Positions 29,993-39,358 are shown, counted from the first letter of the stretch. The stretch is 64,000 nucleotides of DNA from Collinsella sp. An2 (GCF_002160065.1 NZ_NFJW01000004.1:113256-177255); one strand, 5' to 3'. The notes: a model not told the origin generated them from the letters alone. Translations and numbers: made by a program.

Positions 29993-31036
29993 ATGACTGA
30001 GTTCGGCAAGGTTGAAGAGATGGACAACGAGATGGACGAGACGATGGCCGAGGCTGCTGCGATCGCAGGTGCAGCCGAGCTTGACGACGAGCAGGTCGCC
30101 GCGGAGGATGCGGACGACGCGGTCGTCGAGGATGAGAAGGCCGACGACGTCGAGGAGACCGCTGAGGTCGCTTCCGACGAGGAGAAGGCTGACGAGAAGG
30201 ACGAGGAGAAGGCCGTTGCGCCCGAGGACCTGGATGACCAGCTCTTCGACAAGCTGAACCGTGCTGCCCGCCTCATGCGCGCCCGTCGCGACGTGCTCGC
30301 CGAGCAGGCCGCTGAGGAGGCAGAGCGCCTGAACACCCTGAAGCGCGCCCTCAAGCTGCTCGAGCTCAAGCCCAAGATGGAGGAGAAGGAGATGGCTGAC
30401 CTCATGGGCATGCGTCTCCGTGAGCTCAACGAGATCCTCATCAAGGCCGAGAAGGAAGATATCGTCGCTCGTGTCGAGCCCGAGGACAACGACATGCGTC
30501 ACGTGGTGGTCTTTGCCAGCGAGGACGCTATGGAGCTGGCCGAGGCTCAGGGCAAGAAGCGCAAGAAGTACATTCCGCAGCTCTCTGCTGAGTCCGCTGA
30601 GCAGCTGCTCTCCCTGCTTGATCAGGTGATCGACCCGCTGACCGCTATGGGCCTGGATCGTCCGACCGAGAAGCGCGACGAGCGTGGTGGCCGTGGCGAT
30701 CGTGGTGGCTTCGGCGGACGCGGCGGCGACCGCGGTGGCCGTGGCGGCTTCGGCGATCGTGACCGCGGCGGTCGTGGCGGTTTCGGTGGCCACGGCGATC
30801 GTGGCGGCCGCGGCGGCTTTGGTGGCCGCGGTGGTGACCGTGGTGGCCGTGGCGATCGTGGTGGCTTCGGCGGACGCGGCGGCGACCGCGGTGGCCGTGG
30901 CGGCTTCGGCGATCGTGACCGCGGTGGTCGCGGTGGCTTTGGCGACCGTGGCGGACGCGGTGGTTACGGCGGTCACAACGACCGCGGTGGCCGTGGCGGC
31001 TTTGGTGACCGCGGTGGCCGTGGTGGTCGCTACTAA
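29993..31036 (+). CDS. MarR-like winged-helix protein with acidic N-terminal region and long RGG/RG-rich C-terminal tail
   Basis: ATG 29993 after GGAGG; acidic stretch; LNTLKRALKLLELKPKMEEKEMADLMGMRLRELNEILIKAEKEDIVARVEPEDNDMRHVVV; >100 aa of GGRGGFGDRGGRGG repeats. Confidence 0.85.
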   Translation: MTEFGKVEEMDNEMDETMAEAAAIAGAAELDDEQVAAEDADDAVVEDEKADDVEETAEVASDEEKADEKDEEKAVAPEDLDDQLFDKLNRAARLMRARRDVLAEQAAEEAERLNTLKRALKLLELKPKMEEKEMADLMGMRLRELNEILIKAEKEDIVARVEPEDNDMRHVVVFASEDAMELAEAQGKKRKKYIPQLSAESAEQLLSLLDQVIDPLTAMGLDRPTEKRDERGGRGDRGGFGGRGGDRGGRGGFGDRDRGGRGGFGGHGDRGGRGGFGGRGGDRGGRGDRGGFGGRGGDRGGRGGFGDRDRGGRGGFGDRGGRGGYGGHNDRGGRGGFGDRGGRGGRY

Positions 31037-31248
31037 GAGCCTCATCCCCTAGGGGCACACCGGTTGCAGATGGTGTCCCGCGTGGTGATAACGCTTATTG
31101 ATACGGGCGCGTCGCTCAAGGAGGGCGGCGCGCCTGTTTGTGTTCCGGGGACGCGTGAGGGGAGTGGAGCCTGTCGGGTAAAAATCGTGCCCGCATTGCC
31201 TGCGGCGCGGGGCATGCTCCGATGCGCCCATGCGCAACAAACTCGTTT

Positions 31249-31383
31249 CGGTTTTATGCAGTTTGTTTTAAAAATGGCAAGTACACTTTACTACACTAAA
31301 GCGCTCAACTGGGTTTTTGATGCCGTTTTGAGCGCTAAAACCGGGGTCTACTTGGCTTGTTGCGAAGTAACTGCATAAAACCG
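31249..31383. repeat. 135-bp inverted-repeat element (15-bp perfect arms) with internal AGCGCTCAA/TTGAGCGCT stem
   Basis: CGGTTTTATGCAGTT (31249-31263) vs AACTGCATAAAACCG (31369-31383). Confidence 0.85.
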
Positions 31384-31456
31384 GCATGTGCCGATGTTCC
31401 GCCAACGCCGGCATCGTCGACGCTCGGCTCCTCCTTGTTTCAACGACAGGCATAAC

Positions 31457-31490
31457 AAAAGGCGCCCCCAGGAATTCCTGAGGGCGCCTT
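31457..31490 (-). terminator. Rubrerythrin terminator
   Basis: AAGGCGCCCTCAGGAATTCCTGGGGGCGCCTTTTG on the minus strand. Confidence 0.75.
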
Positions 31491-31527
31491 GCATACGCTT
31501 GTGAGTAAGCGCGTGAGCGTGTTCGGT

Positions 31528-32088
31528 TTAGCCGAAGTAACGCTTGAGCAGGCCGGCGAACGCCTTGCCGTGACGGGCCTCGTCGCGAGCCATCTCATGC
31601 ACGGTGTCGTGGATGGCATCAAGACCAGCGGCCTTGGCACGCTTGGCCAGGTCGGTCTTGCCAGCGGTGGCGCCGTTCTCGGCCTCGACGCGCATCTCGA
31701 GGTTCTTCTTGGTGGAGTCGGTCACGACCTCGCCGAGGAGCTCGGCGAACTTAGCGGCGTGCTCGGCCTCCTCGTGAGCGGCCTTCTCCCAGTACAGGCC
31801 GATCTCGGGATAGCCCTCGCGATGAGCGACGCGGGCCATGGCCAGGTACATACCAACCTCGGAGCACTCGCCCTCGAAGTTAGCGCGCAGGTCGGCGACG
31901 ATGTCCTCGGGAACCTCAGGAAGCTTGCCGACGCCCACGACGTGCTCGGCGGCCCAGGTCATCTCGGTGTCGGACTGCTTGATGAAGCGGTCACCGGAGA
32001 CGCCGCACTGGGGGCACTTGAAATCGGCGGGCAGCTCCTCGCCGTCGAACTCCTCGACATAACCGCAGACGGGGCAAACGAACTTCAT
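31528..32088 (-). CDS. Rubrerythrin with N-terminal rubredoxin-like domain (reverse-type)
   Basis: [35 protein letters not shown]...[47 protein letters not shown]. Confidence 0.9.
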   Translation of the reverse strand: MKFVCPVCGYVEEFDGEELPADFKCPQCGVSGDRFIKQSDTEMTWAAEHVVGVGKLPEVPEDIVADLRANFEGECSEVGMYLAMARVAHREGYPEIGLYWEKAAHEEAEHAAKFAELLGEVVTDSTKKNLEMRVEAENGATAGKTDLAKRAKAAGLDAIHDTVHEMARDEARHGKAFAGLLKRYFG

Positions 32089-32245
32089 GCTGTTCTCCTT
32101 AGAACGCAGGCGATTGCGCGGGCACCCGGTCCCTTCGGTCCCTCTGCGGGTGCCGCGCACGAACAAGGCTATTATGCCCAAAATGCTCCTGAATTGGTAG
32201 CTATTAGGACAGATTCTTAAAAAAGATTCCACCTTCACAAAGTTG

Positions 32246-32281
32246 GGCCCCTCCCGTGTGTTCGAAACGGGAGGGGCCCAA
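32246..32281 (-). terminator. Terminator after PTS IIA gene
   Basis: TGGGCCCCTCCCGT...ACGGGAGGGGCCCA hairpin. Confidence 0.7.
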
Positions 32282-32293
32282 CTGCCAGTGCTA

Positions 32294-32896
32294 CTAGTCG
32301 CGCGGCCTGCGGACGACGAGCAGTGGGTCGCCCACCTTAACAAGCGGGCGGCCGCCCAGCAGCGTGCCCGAGCTGCCGATGTGGTTCACGCGCACCTTGT
32401 CACCCACATTCGAGATGATGAGCGTCACGACGTCCTCGTAGCCCGCGCTCTTGATGGCCTCGGGGTCGAAGGTGAGCAGCGGGGTGCCGGCAGTCACGAG
32501 GTCGCCCTGCTTCACATAGCAGGTGAAGCCCTTGCCGTTCATGTTCACCGTGCCCAGACCGATGTGCATGATGAGCTCTTCGCCGTCGTCGGTGAGCATG
32601 CCGATGGAGTGGTTGGTGACGGTCGTCGCAGCGATGCGGCCGTTGGCCGGGGCGAACAGCGTATGGCCGGTGGGCAGGATGCCGTAGCCCTCGCCAAACA
32701 GGTGTGCCGAGAGGACCTCGTCGTTGATCTCCTCAAGGCGCATGAGGATGCCGGAGACGGGGGCGTAGATGGTGTCGGGGCGGGTCGCGAACGAGGCAGC
32801 CTGGGGCGTCTCGGCGTTGCCGGACGTGACGGAGCCCTTGATCTTATCCCAGAGTTTCATATGCATCCTCCTATAGGTATGCAGCCTATGCGGCAT
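32294..32896 (-). CDS. PTS glucose-type EIIA (Crr-like)
   Basis: [35 protein letters not shown]...[18 protein letters not shown]; start probably internal at M(HM)KLWDKIK. Confidence 0.88.
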   Translation of the reverse strand: MPHRLHTYRRMHMKLWDKIKGSVTSGNAETPQAASFATRPDTIYAPVSGILMRLEEINDEVLSAHLFGEGYGILPTGHTLFAPANGRIAATTVTNHSIGMLTDDGEELIMHIGLGTVNMNGKGFTCYVKQGDLVTAGTPLLTFDPEAIKSAGYEDVVTLIISNVGDKVRVNHIGSSGTLLGGRPLVKVGDPLLVVRRPRD

Positions 32897-33002
32897 GGCC
32901 GCTTGTCTTCACGAGACATGATACCGAAAAGGTGGGTCGGTGGAATGCTCTGCGCCACCGGCGGTCGGTTTCTGCACGTCTGCGTATGACGCCCTGCTCT
33001 TG

Positions 33003-33629
33003 CTATCGCGGCAGGCTATCGATGTAGGACGCCAGCGCCTCGACGTCGCCGGTAAAGTGATACGACCGCATGCCCGCCACCTCGGCGCCGCGGCAGTTGT
33101 CCAGGTTGTCATCCACAAACAGGCACCCGGCGGGATCGAGTCCGTAGCGGTCGCAAAGCAGCGTGTAGATGGCCGGGTCGGGTTTCATGATGCGCTCGAA
33201 GCCCGACACCACGCGTCCGTCCATGACCTGGTAGGCAGGGCAATGATCGAGCTGCTTGTCGATCTCGGTCGAGGCGTTGGACAGCAGGTAGACGCCCAGA
33301 CCCTCGTCCTTCAGCCGAATGGCGAGCTTGTTGGTGGGCTCGATGGGCTGAGAGTAGCGCTGCCACTCGGCGGCGCAGACATGCAGGTTGGGATGCAGGC
33401 GCTCCGGTAGGTGCGCCTGCGCGATGCGCTCCATCGTGGGAATGCTGATTACGCCCGCGTCGAGCAGTGACCACTCGCGGCGGCCGAAATAGGCGTCGGC
33501 GAGAAGGCGTGCGTCCTCGTCGTTGTCGGTGTATTGCTGCGCAAAGTAGAAGCCGTCGAAGGTCATGAGCACGCCGCCCATGTCGAAGACGACGGTGCGA
33601 AGCGCGGGCTCGTTTTGGAGATCTGCCAT
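33003..33629 (-). CDS. HAD-superfamily hydrolase
   Basis: VVFDMGGVLMTFDGFYF; LLSNAS; KPDPAIYTLLCDRYGLDPAGCLFVDDNLDN. Confidence 0.85.
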   Translation of the reverse strand: MADLQNEPALRTVVFDMGGVLMTFDGFYFAQQYTDNDEDARLLADAYFGRREWSLLDAGVISIPTMERIAQAHLPERLHPNLHVCAAEWQRYSQPIEPTNKLAIRLKDEGLGVYLLSNASTEIDKQLDHCPAYQVMDGRVVSGFERIMKPDPAIYTLLCDRYGLDPAGCLFVDDNLDNCRGAEVAGMRSYHFTGDVEALASYIDSLPR

Positions 33630-33816
33630 AGGTGCTCCTTGCTGCTTGGTATTTCTTGTCTGCTTCAGTATGAGCGTCTCGCAGGAGGAGGGGGAGGAAA
33701 AGCTGGGTTCCAGCCGAAAGTTAGCTAAGTCTAACGCGTTGTGCATCCGATGCTAATAGGCGACCAGGCTTTTGTTGGCGCATGGGATACCTAAAATAGC
33801 TACGGTTAACATCTAG

Positions 33817-36222
33817 GTGAGGTGGGTTATGGATAACACACGTCAGCCGGGGGAGGCCAAGCAGACCACCCTCGAGCAACTTGAGATAGGCAAGGACGCC
33901 ATCATCGCATCGGTCGATTGCAGCGATGCGGGCCTGCGTCAACACATCCTGGACATGGGCCTGACGCCGGGCACCGAGGTCACCATGATGAAGTTTGCCC
34001 CCATGGGCGACCCCATGGAGATTCGCCTGCGCGGTTACGAGCTCACGCTACGCCGTGACGATGCGGCGCATATCGCGCTCACGGATGTTCACGATGCGCA
34101 CAACAACCCGCGTTGCACCACCAAGGGCTCCGCCGTGGCTCACCCTGCCTTGGGCGAAGACGCGGCCAAGCCCCGGCGTGCGGGCGCGGCCCTTGCCGAG
34201 TCGGCGCCGCTCAGCTTCGCGCTCGCCGGCAATCAGAACTGCGGCAAGACGACGCTCTTCAACCAGCTGACCGGCTCGAACCAGCACGTGGGCAATTTTC
34301 CCGGCGTGACGGTCGACCGCAAAGATGGCCAGATCAAGGGACATCCCAACGCGCGAATCACCGACCTGCCGGGCATCTACTCGCTCTCGCCGTATACGAG
34401 CGAAGAGGTGGTGAGCCGCCGGTTCATTCTGGACGAGCATCCCGATGCGATCGTCGACATCGTCGATGCCACCAACATCGAACGAAACCTCTACCTTACT
34501 CTGCAGCTCATGGAGCTCGACCTGCCCATGGTGCTTGCCCTCAACATGATGGACGAGCTCTCGGCAAACGGCGGCTCTGTGGACGTGAACGCACTCGAGG
34601 CCGCGCTCGGAATTCCTGTGGTGCCCATCTCGGCCGCAAAGAACGAGGGCATCGGCGAGTTGGTGGAGCACGCGCTGCACGTGGCGCGGTATCGCGAGCG
34701 CCCGGGCCGCATCGACTTCTGCGCTCCCGACGGCCCCGACCACGGTGCGCTGCACCGCTGCATTCACGGCCTGATCGAGCTGGTGGGAGATCACGCCCAG
34801 GCCGCAGGCATCCCGCCGCGCTTCGCCGCAACGAAGATCATCGAGGGCGACCATCTGGTCATCGATTCGCTGGCCCTCGACGATAACGAGCTCGATGCAA
34901 TCGAGCACATCATTCACCAGATGGAGGAGGAGTCCGGCACCGACCGCATGGCCGCCCTCGCCGACATGCGCTTCGCGTTCATCGAGGACGTTTGCGCGCG
35001 CAGCGTGGTAAAGCCCCACGAGAGCCGCGAGCACCTGCGCAGCGTTGCCGCGGACCGCATTCTCACCGGCAAATACACGGCGATTCCGGTGTTCATCCTC
35101 ATCATGGCACTCGTGTTCTGGCTGACGTTCGATGTGGTGGGGCAGCGCCTCTCCGACCTGCTGGAGCTTGGCATTCAGGCGCTCACGGGCGTGGTCGACC
35201 AAGCGCTTACCAACTTCGGCGTAAATCCGGTGGTGCATTCACTGGTAATCGACGGCATCTTTGCGGGCGTGGGTAGCGTGCTATCCTTCCTGCCCATCAT
35301 CGTGGTATTGTTCTTGCTGCTTTCCATGCTCGAGGACTCGGGCTATATGGCGCGCGTGGCCTTTGTGATGGATAAGATTCTGCGCAAGCTGGGGCTTTCC
35401 GGACGCAGCTTCGTGCCCATGCTCATCGGTTTCGGCTGCAGCGTGCCCGCTATCATGGCGACGCGCACCCTGCCCTCGGAGCACGATCGCAAGATGACGG
35501 TCATGCTCACGCCGTTCATGAGCTGCTCGGCAAAGCTGCCGGTCTATGCGCTGTTCTCGGCGGCGTTTTTCCCCGACTGCGCCCCGCTCGTGATGATTGC
35601 GATGTACCTCATGGGCATCGTTGTGGGCATTCTCGTGGCGCTGGTGCTCAAGCATACGGCGTTCCGGGGCGACCCGGTGCCGTTTGTAATGGAGCTTCCT
35701 AACTACCGCCTGCCCAGTCTGAAGACCACGGTGCATCTGGCGTGGGACAAGGCGAAGGGCTTCGTGACCAAGGCGTTCACGATCATCTTTGCAGCAAGCG
35801 TCATCATTTGGTTCTTGCAGACGTTTGACATTCGCTTCAACGTTGTAAGCGACCAGAGTCAGAGCATGCTCGCCGCATTGGGCACGTTCGTTTCCCCGAT
35901 TTTCCGTCCGCTTGGATTTGGCAGCTGGATCGCATCCGCGGCGATCGTGGCGGGCTTCGGCGCCAAGGAGAACGTCGCTGCGACGCTCACGGTGCTGCTT
36001 GGGGGTTCTACGGCGGCGCTCGCAACGCTCTTTACACCGCTTACGGCCTTTACGTTCCTTACGTTTGTGCTGCTGTACACGCCGTGCGTCGCGGCGATCT
36101 CGGCCGTCCGCAACGAGCTGGGTTCGCGCTATGCCACAGGAGTGGTGCTCATGCAGTGCGGCGTCGCGTGGGTCGTCGCGCTGGTGGTGCACCTTATCGG
36201 CATGGCGTTGGGGTTGGCATAA
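33817..36222 (+). CDS. feoB: FeoA-FeoB fusion ferrous iron transporter
   Basis: 801 aa; N-terminal FeoA-like SH3 LEIGKDAIIASVDCSDAGLRQHILDMGLTPGTEVTMMK; GTPase GNQNCGKTTLFNQLTGSNQHVGNFPGVTVD; FeoB membrane core. Confidence 0.92.
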   Translation: MRWVMDNTRQPGEAKQTTLEQLEIGKDAIIASVDCSDAGLRQHILDMGLTPGTEVTMMKFAPMGDPMEIRLRGYELTLRRDDAAHIALTDVHDAHNNPRCTTKGSAVAHPALGEDAAKPRRAGAALAESAPLSFALAGNQNCGKTTLFNQLTGSNQHVGNFPGVTVDRKDGQIKGHPNARITDLPGIYSLSPYTSEEVVSRRFILDEHPDAIVDIVDATNIERNLYLTLQLMELDLPMVLALNMMDELSANGGSVDVNALEAALGIPVVPISAAKNEGIGELVEHALHVARYRERPGRIDFCAPDGPDHGALHRCIHGLIELVGDHAQAAGIPPRFAATKIIEGDHLVIDSLALDDNELDAIEHIIHQMEEESGTDRMAALADMRFAFIEDVCARSVVKPHESREHLRSVAADRILTGKYTAIPVFILIMALVFWLTFDVVGQRLSDLLELGIQALTGVVDQALTNFGVNPVVHSLVIDGIFAGVGSVLSFLPIIVVLFLLLSMLEDSGYMARVAFVMDKILRKLGLSGRSFVPMLIGFGCSVPAIMATRTLPSEHDRKMTVMLTPFMSCSAKLPVYALFSAAFFPDCAPLVMIAMYLMGIVVGILVALVLKHTAFRGDPVPFVMELPNYRLPSLKTTVHLAWDKAKGFVTKAFTIIFAASVIIWFLQTFDIRFNVVSDQSQSMLAALGTFVSPIFRPLGFGSWIASAAIVAGFGAKENVAATLTVLLGGSTAALATLFTPLTAFTFLTFVLLYTPCVAAISAVRNELGSRYATGVVLMQCGVAWVVALVVHLIGMALGLA

Positions 36223-36294
36223 GGATTGGCGTAAAGGACTGGCATACCGGCTGGCATTACGGACTGGCACAAAGGACCTGCATAACGGCTCGTT
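36215..36294. repeat. 12/13-bp tandem repeat (GGAYTGGCATAAA-like, ~6 units) spanning the feoB 3' end
   Basis: ttggcataaggattggcgtaaaggactggcataccggctggcattacggactggcacaaaggacctgcataacgg. Confidence 0.75.
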
Positions 36295-36410
36295 TCGGCG
36301 CGCCGCCATGGCCTGACGGCCAGGTGGCGCGCCGGGCGAGACCGCGCCGAATTGCAGCAGGATGCTCTGAAGATCCTCGGCAGCGTGCCTGCCCCCCGGC
36401 CTTCCAAGAG

Positions 36411-36600
36411 AATTGCGTGCCCCGCTCTCGAGTTACGTGCGCCCGGCTGAAGTTACGTGCACCCGACTGAAGTTGCGCGCGCCCTGCTGAAGTTGCGTGC
36501 GCTCGATTGAAGTTGCGTGCGCGATTCGGCCATAATCACCCCCTTTTGAGGGTGATTATGGCCGAAACCCTCTATCAACTTTAGAATCGCGCACGCAACT
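36411..36600. repeat. Family III array, copy 1: six AGTTGCGTGCG boxes at exact 20-bp period plus nested hairpin
   Basis: Boxes at 36411, 36431, 36451, 36471, 36491, 36511; hairpin TCGGCCATAATCACCC/GGGTGATTATGGCCGA 36526-36565; inverted box 36584-36600. Confidence 0.92.
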
Positions 36601-36734
36601 CGGACACGGGGCACCCGCTCTTATACCGCCATGATTGTGGCTTCGTCCGTCGCGCTACGTCGCGGCGACAGGCCGCAGGTGCGCCTTCATAGCCAACGTT
36701 CCGTTCGATCATCGTCGGGGCACAAAACAGCCCT

Positions 36735-36892
36735 GATCGTGTGTCAAAATCGCCGTTTTGTACGACTTGATTTCGTTATACATTTTTGGCAGGTTTTATG
36801 CATTCATTTATCTGGCCTTTTGTTATCGAAAATGGCCTCATCAGATGAAGCTGGAATTCTAGTCGTACAAAACGCCGAGTTTTGCACACATC
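36735..36892. repeat. ~158-bp inverted-repeat element (14-bp perfect inner arms, imperfect outer arms)
   Basis: CGTTTTGTACGACT (36754-36767) vs AGTCGTACAAAACG (36861-36874); outer GTGTGTCAAAATCG vs CGAGTTTTGCACACA. Confidence 0.75.
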
Positions 36893-37060
36893 GGGACCAG
36901 ATTTGTACCTCACCGGTCCCGCAGGCTTTCTGCTCGATGCATAAACCGAGTGCATGACATGTGTGGCGCTCGCTCCGGGGAAGCGCCGGCCGTCGCGGCG
37001 GCACGGCGACGCGAATCCGCATGTCAGCGGTGCGTATTGCCGCCGGCGAAAGCCGCCGCC

Positions 37061-37603
37061 TTAAGAATCCCGCCCCAGGATGTGCACCTGGCAGCTCGCC
37101 ATAGTTGCCAAGGCAGCTTCGTGGGCGGCGGGCGTGACGCCAGCGCAAAGCGACGCGTCCACGGATAAGGGGACTTCCGGCAGCGCGGCTTTGACCAGCA
37201 GCGCATTTGAGACCACACAGATATCGGTGCATACCCCTATGAACTCAATGGACTCAATGGGAGATGCGGCGTTTTGAGCCACGAGCCATGCCGCGAGATC
37301 GGTCGAGCCGAACGTGGGCTTTTCAAAGGTTTGAGCGTGGCGTTCTTCGCGGACGGCTTCGAGCGCGGGGATGAGCTGCCAGCCTTCGGTTCCGCGAATG
37401 CAATGCGGCACCGGCAGGTTGCTTCCCTCCTGCGTCGAAAGGTAGTCTTCGTCATGCGTGTCGAGCGTGAAGACCACTTCGCCATCGAAATCGCGCGCGG
37501 CTGCGACCACGGCGGCCGCGATCGCCTGGGCCTCGAGCGTGCCAAGCGCGCCGTCTACGAAGTCGTTTTGCATGTCGATGACAACGAGGTAACGTGTACC
37601 CAT
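37061..37603 (-). CDS. Isochorismatase-family hydrolase (nicotinamidase-like)
   Basis: MGTRYLVVIDMQNDFVDGALGTLEA; FVGVCTDICV-like FIGVCTDICVVSNALLVKAALPEV. Confidence 0.88.
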   Translation of the reverse strand: MGTRYLVVIDMQNDFVDGALGTLEAQAIAAAVVAAARDFDGEVVFTLDTHDEDYLSTQEGSNLPVPHCIRGTEGWQLIPALEAVREERHAQTFEKPTFGSTDLAAWLVAQNAASPIESIEFIGVCTDICVVSNALLVKAALPEVPLSVDASLCAGVTPAAHEAALATMASCQVHILGRDS

Positions 37604-37722
37604 AATGACCTCCCTGCAATGAATGCGTGCGGGTGCTAAGGCCACATTGTATCCCGCCTTCCGCCTCCGCGGCCCGCACGGCTGCCTCGGGTGTCGGGCC
37701 AACACGTGAGAAGGGACAGCGC

Positions 37723-38280
37723 ATGGCCGACTATCAGCACATCTCACACGGTTTTGCCCCGGTGTTCGACGCGGATTCGCGTGTGCTTGTGCTGGGGTCG
37801 TTCCCCTCGGTTCTCTCTCGCGCTCATTCGTTTTACTACGGCAATCCCCAAAACCGGTTCTGGCGCGTTATGGCATCGTGCCTGGGCGAGAGCGTTCCTC
37901 CCAACGCGGGCGATGCCCTTTCGGGCACGTCAGAGCCTGCCACCGAGGAGGAATCCATTTGCTCAAAGCGGTCGCTGCTTTTGCGTCACGGTATTGCGCT
38001 ATGGGACGTGATTGAAAGCTGCGATATCAAGGGTTCAAGCGATGCGAGCATTCGAAACGTCGTGCCCGCGCGCATCGAGCGCATCACCGACGCCGCGCCC
38101 ATCGAGGCGGTGCTGTGCAACGGGGGAACTGCCGGGAGGCTCTATCATCGCTACCTCGAGAAGCGAGTGGGAATCGAAGCCCAGGTAATGCCCTCTACGA
38201 GTCCGGCCAACGCGTCGTGGTCGCTCGATCGCCTGACAGAACGTTGGATGGAAACGTTGCGTGCGCTCAATGTAAGTTAG
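37723..38280 (+). CDS. DNA-deoxyinosine glycosylase / UDG-superfamily protein
   Basis: VLVLGSFPSVLSRAHSFYYGNPQNRFWRVMASCLGE; LPSTSPAN-like MPSTSPANASWSLDRL. Confidence 0.85.
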   Translation: MADYQHISHGFAPVFDADSRVLVLGSFPSVLSRAHSFYYGNPQNRFWRVMASCLGESVPPNAGDALSGTSEPATEEESICSKRSLLLRHGIALWDVIESCDIKGSSDASIRNVVPARIERITDAAPIEAVLCNGGTAGRLYHRYLEKRVGIEAQVMPSTSPANASWSLDRLTERWMETLRALNVS

Positions 38281-38371
38281 GTGCCGGCTTCGTCCAAAAG
38301 ACGGACCCTGGAGGCGTCACAATGGCCAAAAAGCTCTATCAACGTGAGCGGGCGACGTAAGAGTGATGCCG

Positions 38372-39358
38372 CTACCGGTCCCACACCTTGTCATAGATCC
38401 ATCGGGGGGGAGGGCTGCGAACGGTGATGATGTCTTGCCCGGGTGCGAGACGGCACTGACCCTCTGTGGGCACATGCATGTCTCCGTAGGACATGGTGCG
38501 GCTGTCGAGCTCATCGAGTGGACAATCCATGCGCAGGGCGGCGATCAGCCGGTCGATGGCCTCCGAAAGAGGGCGGCGCCACATGCCGAGCCGCGGGCTT
38601 CGCATGAGGCGGGGAAGCGCCTTGCCGCAGCCCATGGCGACACCGCCGCCCCAGGCAAGCTTTTGCTGTACGCAGATGTGTCGCAGCCGCTCTATGGAGT
38701 CGATGGCGGGCTCAGGGCTCCAGCTACAGGAGATGATGACGGTATAGACCGGCGTGCCGGCCGCAAGCGCTCCGCTGTCGAGGACGCTCGCCAGCAGCTG
38801 TTCGGGACCCATGCGGTCGATACTTGGCGATGGAGAGACAACCTCGGCGTTCCGGGGTGCGGTGGTTTGGAAGGTCTCGTTCATCGGGAGAGGATGATGC
38901 TGGGCGCGGTCGTATGCGCCCCGGCGGCCTGCCCTGGCGCGCGTGGCCTCTGTAACCTTGGCTTGTGCCTCGCGCGCACCCGCCGGCTCAAGGGCAACAA
39001 TTACCAAGGCGTCGCCAGTGCCGAGCGGGGTGTCAAGCCGAATGTCGGCCGGTCTGGCTGTCGATATATGCACGTCGACCAGGCGCGCGCCGCCCTCTTG
39101 CACGCCCAGTCGCAGAGCGGAGATGTGTTCATAGGCGCGATACGCGTCCAAAAGGTCGTCAGCGATCAGGCGCGCTCCTGCAGCATACGGGGACGAAGCG
39201 TCGTTGCGGTCGCCAGACGGTTCGTCGGTGTTGCAGGCATCTGCGCCCACATGGGAAAGCGTGTCGTCGCGCCACGTGATGACGGCGACCCGTCGCTCGC
39301 GCGCTCGCGTCGGCTTGTCATGCGGTATGTCGGTGTTGAGCTCGCGCACGAGTGTCAC
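38372..39358 (-). CDS. Hypothetical protein with flavodoxin/NAD(P)H-reductase-like C-terminal region
   Basis: 328-aa ORF; PVYTVIISCSWSPEPAIDSIERLRHICVQQKLAWGGGVAMGCGKAL. Confidence 0.55.
   Translation of the reverse strand: MTLVRELNTDIPHDKPTRARERRVAVITWRDDTLSHVGADACNTDEPSGDRNDASSPYAAGARLIADDLLDAYRAYEHISALRLGVQEGGARLVDVHISTARPADIRLDTPLGTGDALVIVALEPAGAREAQAKVTEATRARAGRRGAYDRAQHHPLPMNETFQTTAPRNAEVVSPSPSIDRMGPEQLLASVLDSGALAAGTPVYTVIISCSWSPEPAIDSIERLRHICVQQKLAWGGGVAMGCGKALPRLMRSPRLGMWRRPLSEAIDRLIAALRMDCPLDELDSRTMSYGDMHVPTEGQCRLAPGQDIITVRSPPPRWIYDKVWDR

Noticed and set aside
29909-31045. 378-aa Ala/Thr-rich minus ORF
   Set aside because: Antisense to the RGG repeat; repeat composition artefact.
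34048-35238. 396-aa minus ORF over feoB
   Set aside because: Antisense shadow ORF of a conserved transporter.
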